Below are positions 54,178-62,653 of a stretch of 64,000 nt of DNA, in pieces (within the stretch, counting starts at the first letter, position 1; each line of letters begins with the position of its first letter). The DNA comes from Tenacibaculum agarivorans. Its GTDB lineage: Bacteria; Bacteroidota; Bacteroidia; Flavobacteriales; Flavobacteriaceae. The notes under the pieces are model-generated. The model searched no databases, had not been told where the DNA came from, and worked only from the letters and a program-made list of their open reading frames with translations. The position numbers were made by a program, and so were the translations under genes. Where the stretch lies: positions 62,001-126,000 of the forward strand of contig NZ_MSMP01000009.1 of NCBI RefSeq assembly GCF_001936575.1. Direction: 5' to 3'.

Positions 54178-54680
54178 AGTTTTAATTCATATTTAGTTTC
54201 AGGTAAGCCAATATCTTTACTCACAAATTTGTGTACTGGCTTAAAATTTAATTTTTCTAAAATTTTAGCTGATGCTATATTTTCATCAACCACATATCCT
54301 ATTAATTTAGACATTCCTACTTTTCTTGCATAAGTTATTAATCCTTCGCAAATTTCAAAGCCATACCCATTTCCCCAGTATGTTTCAATAAATCTATAGC
54401 CTATTTCATCCTCATTATTCTCATCTTTAACTATTGCCACGGTTCCAACAAATATCTGATCTGACTTTCGTTCAATAGCATAAATCCAAAAATTATTATC
54501 GACAACATTATACTTCTGTATTACCTCTTCTAAATTTTCCTTAATTTTTTCGTAGGAGGTAACTTCTCCTGTAGCGTATTGCAATACTTTAGGATTACTT
54601 TGCAATTGATAATATCCTTCAATATCACTCATCTTTAGATATCTAACTTCTAGCCTATCTGTTTCAAAAATCATTTTCAA
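54174..54680 (-). CDS. GNAT family N-acetyltransferase (RimJ/RimL-like)
   Basis: 168 aa. ETDRLEVRYLKMSDIEGYYQL at the N-terminus and IGYRFIETYWGNGYGFEICEGLITYA, with GNGYG in the acetyl-CoA loop, then VVDENIASAKILEKLNFK are the RimJ/RimL subfamily pattern. May acetylate ribosomal protein N-termini or small amines. First of a two-gene unit with the ABM protein; divergent from mtaB with only 34 bases between their starts. Confidence 0.85.
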   Translation of the reverse strand: MKMIFETDRLEVRYLKMSDIEGYYQLQSNPKVLQYATGEVTSYEKIKENLEEVIQKYNVVDNNFWIYAIERKSDQIFVGTVAIVKDENNEDEIGYRFIETYWGNGYGFEICEGLITYARKVGMSKLIGYVVDENIASAKILEKLNFKPVHKFVSKDIGLPETKYELKL

Positions 54681-54685
54681 TATTG

Positions 54686-54693
54686 TATTTTTG
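54686..54693 (+). promoter_or_regulatory. Promoter -7 box of mtaB
   Basis: TATTTTTG, exact TAnnTTTG match, 21 bases before the ATG at 54715. An alternative TTG start at 54691 would lie inside this box, which supports the later ATG. Confidence 0.6.
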
Positions 54694-54714
54694 CCACCGG
54701 TTAAATGTACAAGA

Positions 54715-56049
54715 ATGAATGCGGAAAAAAAAGTAGCTTTTTATACCCTAGGTTGTAAACTAAATTTTTCTGAAACTTCAACTATAGCTAGAAACTTTGT
54801 TAATGAAGGTTTCAGTAGAGTTGAATTTGAAGAAAAAGCAGATATTTATGTAATTAATACTTGCTCTGTTACTGATAATGCAGACAAACGCTTTAAAACT
54901 ATTGTTAAGTCTGCCCTAAAACAAAACTCTGAGGCTTTTTTAATTGCTGTTGGATGTTATGCACAATTAAAACCTGAAGAGTTAGCTGCTGTTGATGGGG
55001 TTGATTTGGTACTTGGTGCTACAGAGAAATTTAACGTTACCAGTTATATCAACGATTTAACAAAAAACGATATTGGAGAAGTTCACTCTTGTGAAATAGA
55101 AGATGCTGATTTTTATGTAGGGTCTTATTCTATTGGAGATAGAACTAGAGCTTTCTTGAAAGTTCAAGATGGATGTGATTATAAATGTACATACTGTACT
55201 ATTCCATTAGCTAGAGGAATTTCTAGAAGTGATACTTTAGAGAATGTTTTAAAAAATGCCAAAGAAATTTCTGAAAAAGGAATTAAAGAAATTGTGCTTA
55301 CCGGAGTGAATATTGGTGATTATGGAAAAGGTGAATTTGGTAATAAAAAACATGAACACACTTTTCTTGAGTTAGTTCAAGCCTTAGATAAAGTAGAAGG
55401 AATACATAGACTTCGTATTTCATCCATCGAACCTAATTTATTGAAAGACGAAACAATTGATTTCGTTTCCAATTCAGAAACTTTTGTTCCTCACTTCCAT
55501 ATTCCTTTACAATCAGGTAGTGATACTTTACTCAAGAAAATGAAGCGTCGTTACTTACGTAAAGTATACACCAACCGGGTAGCTAAAATTCGTGAGGTAA
55601 TGCCTCATGCTTGCATTGGAGTTGATGTAATTGTTGGATTTCCAGGTGAAACCGATGAGTTATTTTTAGAAACATACAATTATCTTTCTGAGTTAGACAT
55701 TTCATACCTACATGTATTCACCTATTCAGAGAGAGCCAATACTGAGGCTGCAATAATGGATGGAGTTGTACCGAAAAATATTCGTGCTAAACGTAGTAAA
55801 ATGTTACGTGGTTTATCTGTAAAAAAACGTAGGGCATTTTATGAAAGTCAACTAGGCAATATGCTTTCAGTACTTTTTGAAGGTGAAAATAAAGAAGGGT
55901 ATATTCATGGTTTTACAGAAAACTATGTTAAAGTAAAAACACCTTGGAATCCAGAGCTAGTAAACACTATACACACAATTACACTTACAGAAATTGATGA
56001 TGATGGCTTAGTACGTTTCAATTTTGTTGAAACCAAAGTTATTGTTTAA
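54715..56049 (+). CDS. mtaB: tRNA (N6-threonylcarbamoyladenosine-C2)-methylthiotransferase MtaB
   Basis: 444 aa from ATG 54715. UPF0004 domain at the N-terminus with cluster cysteines in YTLGCKLN, INTCSVTDNAD and AVGCYAQ; radical SAM motif CDYKCTYCTIPLARG (CxxxCxxC) at ~151-165, then a TRAM domain at the C-terminus (residues ~375-440). Converts t6A37 to ms2t6A37 in ANN-decoding tRNAs using SAM and two 4Fe-4S clusters. The upstream TTG at 54691 is not used because it overlaps the promoter box. Confidence 0.95.
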   Translation: MNAEKKVAFYTLGCKLNFSETSTIARNFVNEGFSRVEFEEKADIYVINTCSVTDNADKRFKTIVKSALKQNSEAFLIAVGCYAQLKPEELAAVDGVDLVLGATEKFNVTSYINDLTKNDIGEVHSCEIEDADFYVGSYSIGDRTRAFLKVQDGCDYKCTYCTIPLARGISRSDTLENVLKNAKEISEKGIKEIVLTGVNIGDYGKGEFGNKKHEHTFLELVQALDKVEGIHRLRISSIEPNLLKDETIDFVSNSETFVPHFHIPLQSGSDTLLKKMKRRYLRKVYTNRVAKIREVMPHACIGVDVIVGFPGETDELFLETYNYLSELDISYLHVFTYSERANTEAAIMDGVVPKNIRAKRSKMLRGLSVKKRRAFYESQLGNMLSVLFEGENKEGYIHGFTENYVKVKTPWNPELVNTIHTITLTEIDDDGLVRFNFVETKVIV

Positions 56050-56082
56050 ATTGGTCTGCATAACCCAAATGCTTTGAGTCTC

Positions 56083-56832
56083 ATGAAATGGATTTATTTA
56101 TCAATACTTTTATTAGCGTTGAGCTGTGATATCCCAAAAAAGGAATCTACTATAGTAGAAACTGAAACTAATGAAACAGCTCCTACTCCTGAAGTATCTG
56201 AACCTAAAAAAGAAGTTAAACAAAATTTCATTGTAGTACTCAGAAATACAAAACAAAAGAATAAAGCTAAAGATTTTATAATCAATGCTGGTTTGCAGTG
56301 GAAAAATATAGATTTGGAAGAAGACGTAAACGCTACCATGGCCTATATAGATATTCCTGATGAACGGTATGATTTTTGGAAAGAGAAACTTGAAAGTTCT
56401 AATGAGTTTAGTGCGGTAAAAATTAATGAAGATAAAATACTTGATGAGCTCATAGCTAAAGAAAAAAACAAACTTATTTCAATAAGTAAAACAAGCTGTT
56501 TTGGTGATTGCCCTGTATATGAACTTTTGATTGATAAAACAGGAAAAGTTACATATAATGGCAAGCAATATGTATTGAGTAAAGGAGTTAGTGAATTTAC
56601 ACTTACTGATGAAGAATTAGAAATTTTAAATAATAAATTAATTAACACTTCTTTTTCATCTTATAAAGATGTGTATGACAATCCAAAAATTATGGATTTG
56701 CCTAGCACTTTTATTACTCATCAAGGGAAACAAGTACAAATTCGTTTATGGAATGATGATGTACCTGCTGAACTTATGGATTTACATGAATATATTGAAG
56801 GTATATTATTAGAGAAAAAATTCTTTGAATAG
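56083..56832 (+). CDS. DUF6438-type lipoprotein
   Basis: 249 aa from ATG 56083 (a TTG 9 bases upstream is in frame). Lipoprotein signal ends LLALSC. A glutamate/lysine/proline-rich linker (~25-50) precedes a domain with IVVLRNTKQKNKAKDFI, and the C-terminal DUF6438 domain has SKTSCFGDCPVYELLIDKTGKVTYNG, with two cysteines that may pair. Cell-envelope protein of unknown function between mtaB and a small hydrolase, on the same strand as both. Confidence 0.75.
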   Translation: MKWIYLSILLLALSCDIPKKESTIVETETNETAPTPEVSEPKKEVKQNFIVVLRNTKQKNKAKDFIINAGLQWKNIDLEEDVNATMAYIDIPDERYDFWKEKLESSNEFSAVKINEDKILDELIAKEKNKLISISKTSCFGDCPVYELLIDKTGKVTYNGKQYVLSKGVSEFTLTDEELEILNNKLINTSFSSYKDVYDNPKIMDLPSTFITHQGKQVQIRLWNDDVPAELMDLHEYIEGILLEKKFFE

Positions 56833-56838
56833 TTAAAC

Positions 56839-57498
56839 ATGAATAAAACTCATATATATTTCGTTCCTGGTTTGGCTGCAAATACGAAAATATTTGAGTA
56901 TCTGAGCTTACCTGAGGAACACTTTGAAGTTCATTTTTTAGAATGGATTTTACCACTTTCTCTTGATGAATCTATTGAAAATTATGCCAAGCGAATGTGT
57001 GAGGTTATCACACATAAAAATCCTATTTTAGTTGGTGTTTCCTTTGGAGGTGTTATGGTTCAGGAAATGAGTAAGCAAATTAATTGTAAAAAGGTAATTA
57101 TTATTTCTAGCATGAAAAGTAATCATGAATTACCTAATCGGTTAAAAATTGCCCAAATGACTAAGGCTTATAAACTCTTTCCGACTAAGATTATTGAAAA
57201 CATTGAAGATTATGAACATCTTTTCTTTGGTGATTATCTAAAGAAAAGAGCAGAACTTTATAAGATGTACTTATCGATTCGAGATGCTAATTATTTACAA
57301 TGGGCTATCTACAATGTTTTACATTGGGAACAAGATTATGAACTAAATGATATAGTACATATTCATGGAAATAAAGATGAAGTATTTCCTATTAAACATA
57401 TTAAAAACTGTATAGAAATAAACAACGGAACTCACATTATGATTTTAAATAAGGCTAAAACTATATCCAAAATTTTAAAAGAACACTGCGCCTGTTAA
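56839..57498 (+). CDS. Alpha/beta hydrolase
   Basis: 219 aa. Nucleophile elbow GVSFGGVMVQEM (Ser ~73), Asp in IHGNKDEVFPI and His in NNGTHIMILNKA complete the triad. Compact cap region (LSIRDANYLQWAIYNVLHW). Esterase, lipase or acyltransferase specificity cannot be told. It starts 6 bases after the DUF6438 lipoprotein gene. Confidence 0.85.
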   Translation: MNKTHIYFVPGLAANTKIFEYLSLPEEHFEVHFLEWILPLSLDESIENYAKRMCEVITHKNPILVGVSFGGVMVQEMSKQINCKKVIIISSMKSNHELPNRLKIAQMTKAYKLFPTKIIENIEDYEHLFFGDYLKKRAELYKMYLSIRDANYLQWAIYNVLHWEQDYELNDIVHIHGNKDEVFPIKHIKNCIEINNGTHIMILNKAKTISKILKEHCAC

Positions 57499-57603
57499 TA
57501 TTGTAGAGTTTATAAACAGTCAAAATAAAAACAATTGATTCATAAAGAGTTTTAATTAATCCCCAAAACATTAACTCTTTACTCATACATTAAAATATTA
57601 TAT

Positions 57604-58560
57604 ATGAAGATTACATTAGTACGCATTTTTTATTTTATCTCATTCTTAGCTATTGGTTTTTTATTATTAAACCTAGCTACTCCTAAAGTTACAACATCAC
57701 AAAACCTAAATAACACTAATGTTGTTATTATAGATACTAGCATAGTCAAAAATGTAAGTCATTTATATGAAGTAAAAGCCGTAAAAATTCCTGAAACTAT
57801 TGAATTTTCTGGAGAAAAAGTTCCTCTAGATATGGCTGATATCCGTGAACGATTAGATAGAGAGTTATTAGTAAATACCTACTGGCAATCTAATGCGCTT
57901 TTACTTATAAAAAGAGCTAATAAATTCTTTCCTTTAATTGAACCATTATTGAAAAAATATGGTTTACCTGATGATTTTAAATATCTATGTGTGGCAGAAA
58001 GCGCGCTAATTCAAGTACCATCATATAAAGGCGCTGCTGGATACTGGCACTTTATGCCAAGAACAGGAAAGGAATATGGTTTAGAGATCAATAAAAATGT
58101 AGATGAACGTTATAACCTAGAGTTATCAACTAAAGTTGCTGCTGAGTATTTAAAAAACGCCAAAAATAGTTTTGGTAGCTGGACTCTTGCTGCCGCTGCT
58201 TATAACGCTGGAAACGGAAGAATTTCTCAACGTTTAAAAGAGCAAAAAGTAACTAGTTATTATGATTTATTATTAAATCCTGAAACTGGAAGATATGTGT
58301 TTAGAATTCTGGCTTTAAAAGAAATCATGTCTAATCCTGAAAAGTATGGTTTTATTTTAGAACAAGACGATTTATATAGCTTTCCTGAAGTTAAAGAAAT
58401 CTTAGTAGACTATCCTATTCCTGATTTACCTGATTTTGCAAAAAAATACAATATTACTTATAAGGAACTAAAATTAGTAAATCCGTGGCTTAGAGAAACT
58501 AAATTAGACAACCATAGTAAAAAAGAATACATTATTAAAATACCTTTAAAATCTAGTTAA
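57604..58560 (+). CDS. Lytic transglycosylase, MltD-like
   Basis: 318 aa. N-terminal signal anchor (ITLVRIFYFISFLAIGFLLLN), SLT domain with catalytic Glu in LCVAESALIQVPSYKGAAGYWHFMPRTGKEYGL and LAAAAYNAGNGRISQRL, and a C-terminal LysM-like segment (YPIPDLPDFAKKYNITYKELKLVNPWL). Cleaves peptidoglycan glycan strands with formation of 1,6-anhydroMurNAc in the periplasm. Family 1 (MltD/Slt) layout; a single LysM-like unit is shorter than in E. coli MltD. Confidence 0.9.
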   Translation: MKITLVRIFYFISFLAIGFLLLNLATPKVTTSQNLNNTNVVIIDTSIVKNVSHLYEVKAVKIPETIEFSGEKVPLDMADIRERLDRELLVNTYWQSNALLLIKRANKFFPLIEPLLKKYGLPDDFKYLCVAESALIQVPSYKGAAGYWHFMPRTGKEYGLEINKNVDERYNLELSTKVAAEYLKNAKNSFGSWTLAAAAYNAGNGRISQRLKEQKVTSYYDLLLNPETGRYVFRILALKEIMSNPEKYGFILEQDDLYSFPEVKEILVDYPIPDLPDFAKKYNITYKELKLVNPWLRETKLDNHSKKEYIIKIPLKSS

Positions 58561-59235
58561 AGGAATCAAAACAGATATCATGAAATTATCTGTCAATATA
58601 TTTCGCAGATAACAAAACATCTAAAAGGATAAGAACAATATAAGCACGCGTTTTATTTGATCTTATGTTCTTATTTAGATACCATTCCAATTTTTATTGT
58701 GTTCAAGACAATAGTTCTCAATTTCCACACAGAAGAAAGAAAAATATTAAAATCTATTTCCAAAAATAGTTCTCGTTAGGAACATGTCTTTTACATTTTC
58801 AAAGTAAAACACCTAACATAAGTAATAAATGATGTCTGAATATAGATAAAAAAGGGTAAAATAAGAATCCTATATCCAATCTATAATCCTACCTTACATT
58901 TCCTCGGATTCCTGTAACGGTTAAAGTAATTTTAATCAAACATTATAACCATAATTTCTCATATGCTTTTTATAAAAAGCATATACCAGTGTATGAAAGA
59001 GGACAACTATTGCATTTCTTTATTCACTTTTTTTCTAATTCCTATTTACTTTAGCGCAACTTAAAATCAAGCTATGTTTTTATCATAATTAACATTTGAT
59101 TGTAGGTTACAATTAAATTGCTGACTAGATTTTAAGTCTTGAATCATAAAAAATTGCTAATTCTCATCAAAGAGTAAATAGTAATGATTCTACTAATAAA
59201 TTATAATTAGTAAACAATTAATTAAAAATTCATAT
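58561..59235. other. 675-bp gap without a recognised gene
   Basis: No ORF with coding character was found on either strand. The only structure seen is a perfect 24-bp palindrome ATATGCTTTT-TATA-AAAAGCATAT at 58961-58984. The region before the next gene is very AT-rich and probably holds its promoter, but no exact TAnnTTTG box with correct spacing was found. Confidence 0.5.
58961..58984. repeat. Perfect 24-bp palindrome
   Basis: ATATGCTTTT and its reverse complement AAAAGCATAT flank a TATA centre. No T-tract follows on either strand, so an operator or hairpin is more likely than a terminator. It is 250 bases upstream of a T9SS-exported protein gene. Confidence 0.6.
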
Positions 59236-62200
59236 ATGAAAAAACTATTACTCATTTGTAGTATCTTAATTACAAACATTTTATTTGCTCAAGTAGCTTC
59301 TTATGATTTTGAAAATGGAAGCTTTATTGATGCCGTTAATTTGAATAACCTAACTCAAACAGGTTCAAATTTGGCTGTAGAAACAGATCGTTTTGGTACC
59401 CCATCTAATGCTGTAAAATTAAATGGAGACAATTTATCTAGAAGGGATATTAACTTCTCTAATAACTCTGGAAGTATCAGCTTTTGGATTAAGACTACCA
59501 CTAAAGATGGAAGCACTAGGATTATTTTTGAAGATAGCACACGACAAACTGACTCCAGTAATACGGACTGGACCGGTTATTATATTTTTTTATATGATGG
59601 TAGAATTGGCTTTTACATGAGAACTTTATATGATAGTTTTTTCAACTACCAATCTGCAGTAACTACTACTAATAAACTTGTAAGTGATGATCGTTGGCAT
59701 CATATAGTTGTTAAGTTTTATGACCGTTATGACGCAGATTTTCCATTTGACTTTAGCACTGCAGACGCAACCTATTTTCATACACTCTATGGTTTAATAT
59801 ATATTGACGGTGTATATGCTGGAGGAGTAGCGGAAGAACAATCAAGTAAAAACAGAGATAACCTAAATTTATTAGAAACTCACGATGCACAAACCAGAAT
59901 TTCAATAGGAAGTAATTTAAACGATACACAAAGAGATCGAAATAGTTATCAGGATTACTTTGATGATCTTAAAATTTACAATGAACTCTTAAGTGAAGAA
60001 GAAATAAAAGCTTTAGCAACTGCTAACGGTTTTTGTATTGCTCCTGAAGTATCTATTCTAAGCAGTTCTGATATCACAAGTACCTCCGCTACTATTAACA
60101 TTTCTGAATCAGGCACCTTTGACGTAATTTATCACAAAAGTTCTGAATCATTTTCTGACGGTACAGTTATAGAAAATATTACTTCTAACACCATTGAACT
60201 ACAAAGTTTAGAAGGAGGTGAAGATTATGAAGTATATATTAGAGAACAATGTGGAACAAACCCGACAACTCCATGGTCTGAAAAATCATTAACTTTTAGA
60301 ACTTTAAGAAACACAGGGAGAATTTATGTAAATCATGCAGCTACAGGAAATGGTAGTGGTAGCTCATGGACAAATGCATACACATCACTTGCTGATGCTT
60401 TGTCTGTGACTTTACAAGGTGAAGAAATTTGGATCGCTAAAGGAACATACTTGCCAACAGTAGAAGACAGAAATGGCTATGTTAACTTTCAAATCCCTCA
60501 TGATAACATAAAACTATATGGAGGATTTAACGGAACTGAAACCAAACTTTCTGATAGAAAAATTAAAGAAAATGAAACTATATTATCAGGAGATAAATTA
60601 GGAAATGATGATGCTGATATCTCCTACGAAAACACCTTAAGAAGAGATAATTTTGAACATATTCTAAGAATTTCAAGAAAAAACGGGATTCTTATAGACG
60701 GACTTACAATTGCTAATGCACATGCTGATGGTTTTGATGAACTTAGAGCAAATACTGGTGGTGCCATTTTTAGCTTCTCATCTGATATTACCGTGCAAAA
60801 TTGTGTTATAAAAAACAATGTTGCTGAGAAATATGGAGCTGGAATTTTTGCTTATTTCTATGGAGGATATATGAATATTTACAACTGTGAATTCTCTAAT
60901 AATCTGTCAAAAGGAGGAACTGCTATTTATTCTTATACTACAAGTCCATATTCACCAGCAAATATTGAAGTTGCGAATTCTCTATTCGATAATAATACAG
61001 CAAAAAATAATGGAGCTAGTAGAGCATATGCAGGTAGTGCAGGATGGTTTAAATCTGAAGGTAGTAGATCAGTAATGAATTGTAAATTAACTAACAACAC
61101 TTACGTTAACAATAAAGACATTGGTAGTGCTTTGTCTAGTACTTTCACATGGGCTCCTGTTGGAATGTCTAGTGAAAAAGATGGTGCTTTTAATGGTAAT
61201 GTTAGTAATTGTATTTTTTGGAAAAACACCAGTGATGGTACTGAAATAAGTAGGTCTATCTCAGGAATAAATTATGACCTAGGAAACAATATCACAGTAT
61301 CTAATTCTATAGGTGAAGATAATTTTTACACCCTAACTCCTGAAGCTGCTGCTGTTTTAAATACAAACTCTGCTGAGTTAATAAATATATCGAATGCAAA
61401 CCCTTTATTTGAAGATATTGATAATAGTAATTATAATTTACAAAGTACTTCTCCTGCAATAGATAGCGGAGATAATTCAAAGGTAATTAGTGCTTCAGAC
61501 TTATTAGGTAATTCTAGAATTTATAATTCTATAGTTGACATGGGAGTATATGAATTTGGTGCTTCTAAAAATATTGAGCGATACTTATCAATTATTGCTA
61601 CAAATGGAACAATAACAACAAATCCAGATTTAATTAATGGTATTTACTCTGATGGTGCTACTGTTGAATTATTAGCCACACCGGATGTAGGATATCAATT
61701 TGATGGTTGGAAAGACTATACTGACACTTCAAATCCATTAAATATTGTAATGGATACAGATAAAACTATTACTGCCTTGTTTTCTAAACTTAAACATACC
61801 ATAAGTATCAATGCTGAAAATGGTAATGTTTCTGCTAATATTCAACCTACAGAAGGCACTTATGAATATGGAACAGAAGTCACCTTAACAGCAACACCTA
61901 ACAAAGGATATACATTTGTTGGTTGGGAAGGGTATACTGAAACTTCTAACTCTTTAACTATTACTGTAGATGAAGATAAAACCATTACTGCTTTATTCTC
62001 TAAAGCTAAGTATACTTTAACAACTACTGCTGATAATGGTAGTATTAGTACTAATATACAAGCTACAAACGGTACTTATGATTTCGGTACACAAATTATT
62101 CTAACAGCAACACCAAATGAAGGATATAAGTTTGATAGCTGGGAAGGTTATAGTGAAACTTCAAATTCTCTAGCTATTACAATGGATGAAGATAAAACAG

Positions 62201-62481
62201 TCACTGCTATTTTTACCAAACTAGCAACAGCCTCTATAAATGACGAATCCTTTGCTAAAAAGATTAAAATATATCCAAATCCAGCAGAAAACTTTATAAC
62301 TATAGAAATTCAAAATATTTCTAAAACAATTGAAACAACTGTAATAGATGTATTAGGTAAAGAAATCTTTCTCACTGATCAAAAACAAATAGATGTTTCT
62401 ATACTTCCTGAGGGGGTATACGTTTTAAAAATAAAAGATGAAAATAATAGAATAGCTATTAAAAAAATTATTAAGCAATAA
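59236..62481 (+). CDS. T9SS-secreted protein with LamG, beta-helix and bacterial repeats
   Basis: 1081 aa. Signal peptide (MKKLLLICSILITNILFAQ). Residues ~22-260: LamG-like laminin-G/concanavalin fold (VASYDFENGSFIDAVN, ISFWIKTTTKDGST, WHHIVVKFYD, DDLKIYNELLSEEE). ~270-355: fibronectin type III-like. ~362-770: right-handed beta-helix (NHAATGNGSGSSWTNAYTSLADAL at the start, NCVIKNN..., NCIFWKN...). ~778-1000: three repeats of about 71 residues. ~1010-1081: T9SS sorting domain (IYPNPAENFITIEI...GVYVLKIKDENN). Likely a surface or secreted carbohydrate-binding or adhesive protein. Confidence 0.9.
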   Translation: MKKLLLICSILITNILFAQVASYDFENGSFIDAVNLNNLTQTGSNLAVETDRFGTPSNAVKLNGDNLSRRDINFSNNSGSISFWIKTTTKDGSTRIIFEDSTRQTDSSNTDWTGYYIFLYDGRIGFYMRTLYDSFFNYQSAVTTTNKLVSDDRWHHIVVKFYDRYDADFPFDFSTADATYFHTLYGLIYIDGVYAGGVAEEQSSKNRDNLNLLETHDAQTRISIGSNLNDTQRDRNSYQDYFDDLKIYNELLSEEEIKALATANGFCIAPEVSILSSSDITSTSATINISESGTFDVIYHKSSESFSDGTVIENITSNTIELQSLEGGEDYEVYIREQCGTNPTTPWSEKSLTFRTLRNTGRIYVNHAATGNGSGSSWTNAYTSLADALSVTLQGEEIWIAKGTYLPTVEDRNGYVNFQIPHDNIKLYGGFNGTETKLSDRKIKENETILSGDKLGNDDADISYENTLRRDNFEHILRISRKNGILIDGLTIANAHADGFDELRANTGGAIFSFSSDITVQNCVIKNNVAEKYGAGIFAYFYGGYMNIYNCEFSNNLSKGGTAIYSYTTSPYSPANIEVANSLFDNNTAKNNGASRAYAGSAGWFKSEGSRSVMNCKLTNNTYVNNKDIGSALSSTFTWAPVGMSSEKDGAFNGNVSNCIFWKNTSDGTEISRSISGINYDLGNNITVSNSIGEDNFYTLTPEAAAVLNTNSAELINISNANPLFEDIDNSNYNLQSTSPAIDSGDNSKVISASDLLGNSRIYNSIVDMGVYEFGASKNIERYLSIIATNGTITTNPDLINGIYSDGATVELLATPDVGYQFDGWKDYTDTSNPLNIVMDTDKTITALFSKLKHTISINAENGNVSANIQPTEGTYEYGTEVTLTATPNKGYTFVGWEGYTETSNSLTITVDEDKTITALFSKAKYTLTTTADNGSISTNIQATNGTYDFGTQIILTATPNEGYKFDSWEGYSETSNSLAITMDEDKTVTAIFTKLATASINDESFAKKIKIYPNPAENFITIEIQNISKTIETTVIDVLGKEIFLTDQKQIDVSILPEGVYVLKIKDENNRIAIKKIIKQ
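61579..62217 (+). repeat. Three tandem bacterial (InlB B-type) repeat units in the T9SS protein
   Basis: Each unit is about 71 codons with the form LSI.A.NG.ITTN...GIY..GA.V.L.ATP..GY.FDGW..YT.TSNPL.I.MD.DKTITALFSK. The three copies differ at many positions and share GW, ATP, GY and DKT(I/V)TA.F, so they are an old expansion rather than a recent duplication. Confidence 0.85.
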
Positions 62482-62500
62482 AATTGCAAATTCGATTAAA

Positions 62501-62530
62501 AAAAGCTCGTTAATACGAGCTTTTTTTATT
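62501..62530 (+). terminator. Terminator of T9SS protein gene
   Basis: Stem AAAAGCTCGT/ACGAGCTTTT with loop TAAT followed by TTTATTTT on the plus strand. 20 bases past the stop at 62481. Confidence 0.9.
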
Positions 62531-62653
62531 TTCAATAAGTTTCTACATTTTTTTTATCAAAACTGGGTAACGTTTTTTCAATTAAGGAACATAGCACTAA
62601 ATAAAAGTGAATTTTACTGAAAAATCAGTAACTCAATTAAAAGAAACCTAGAA

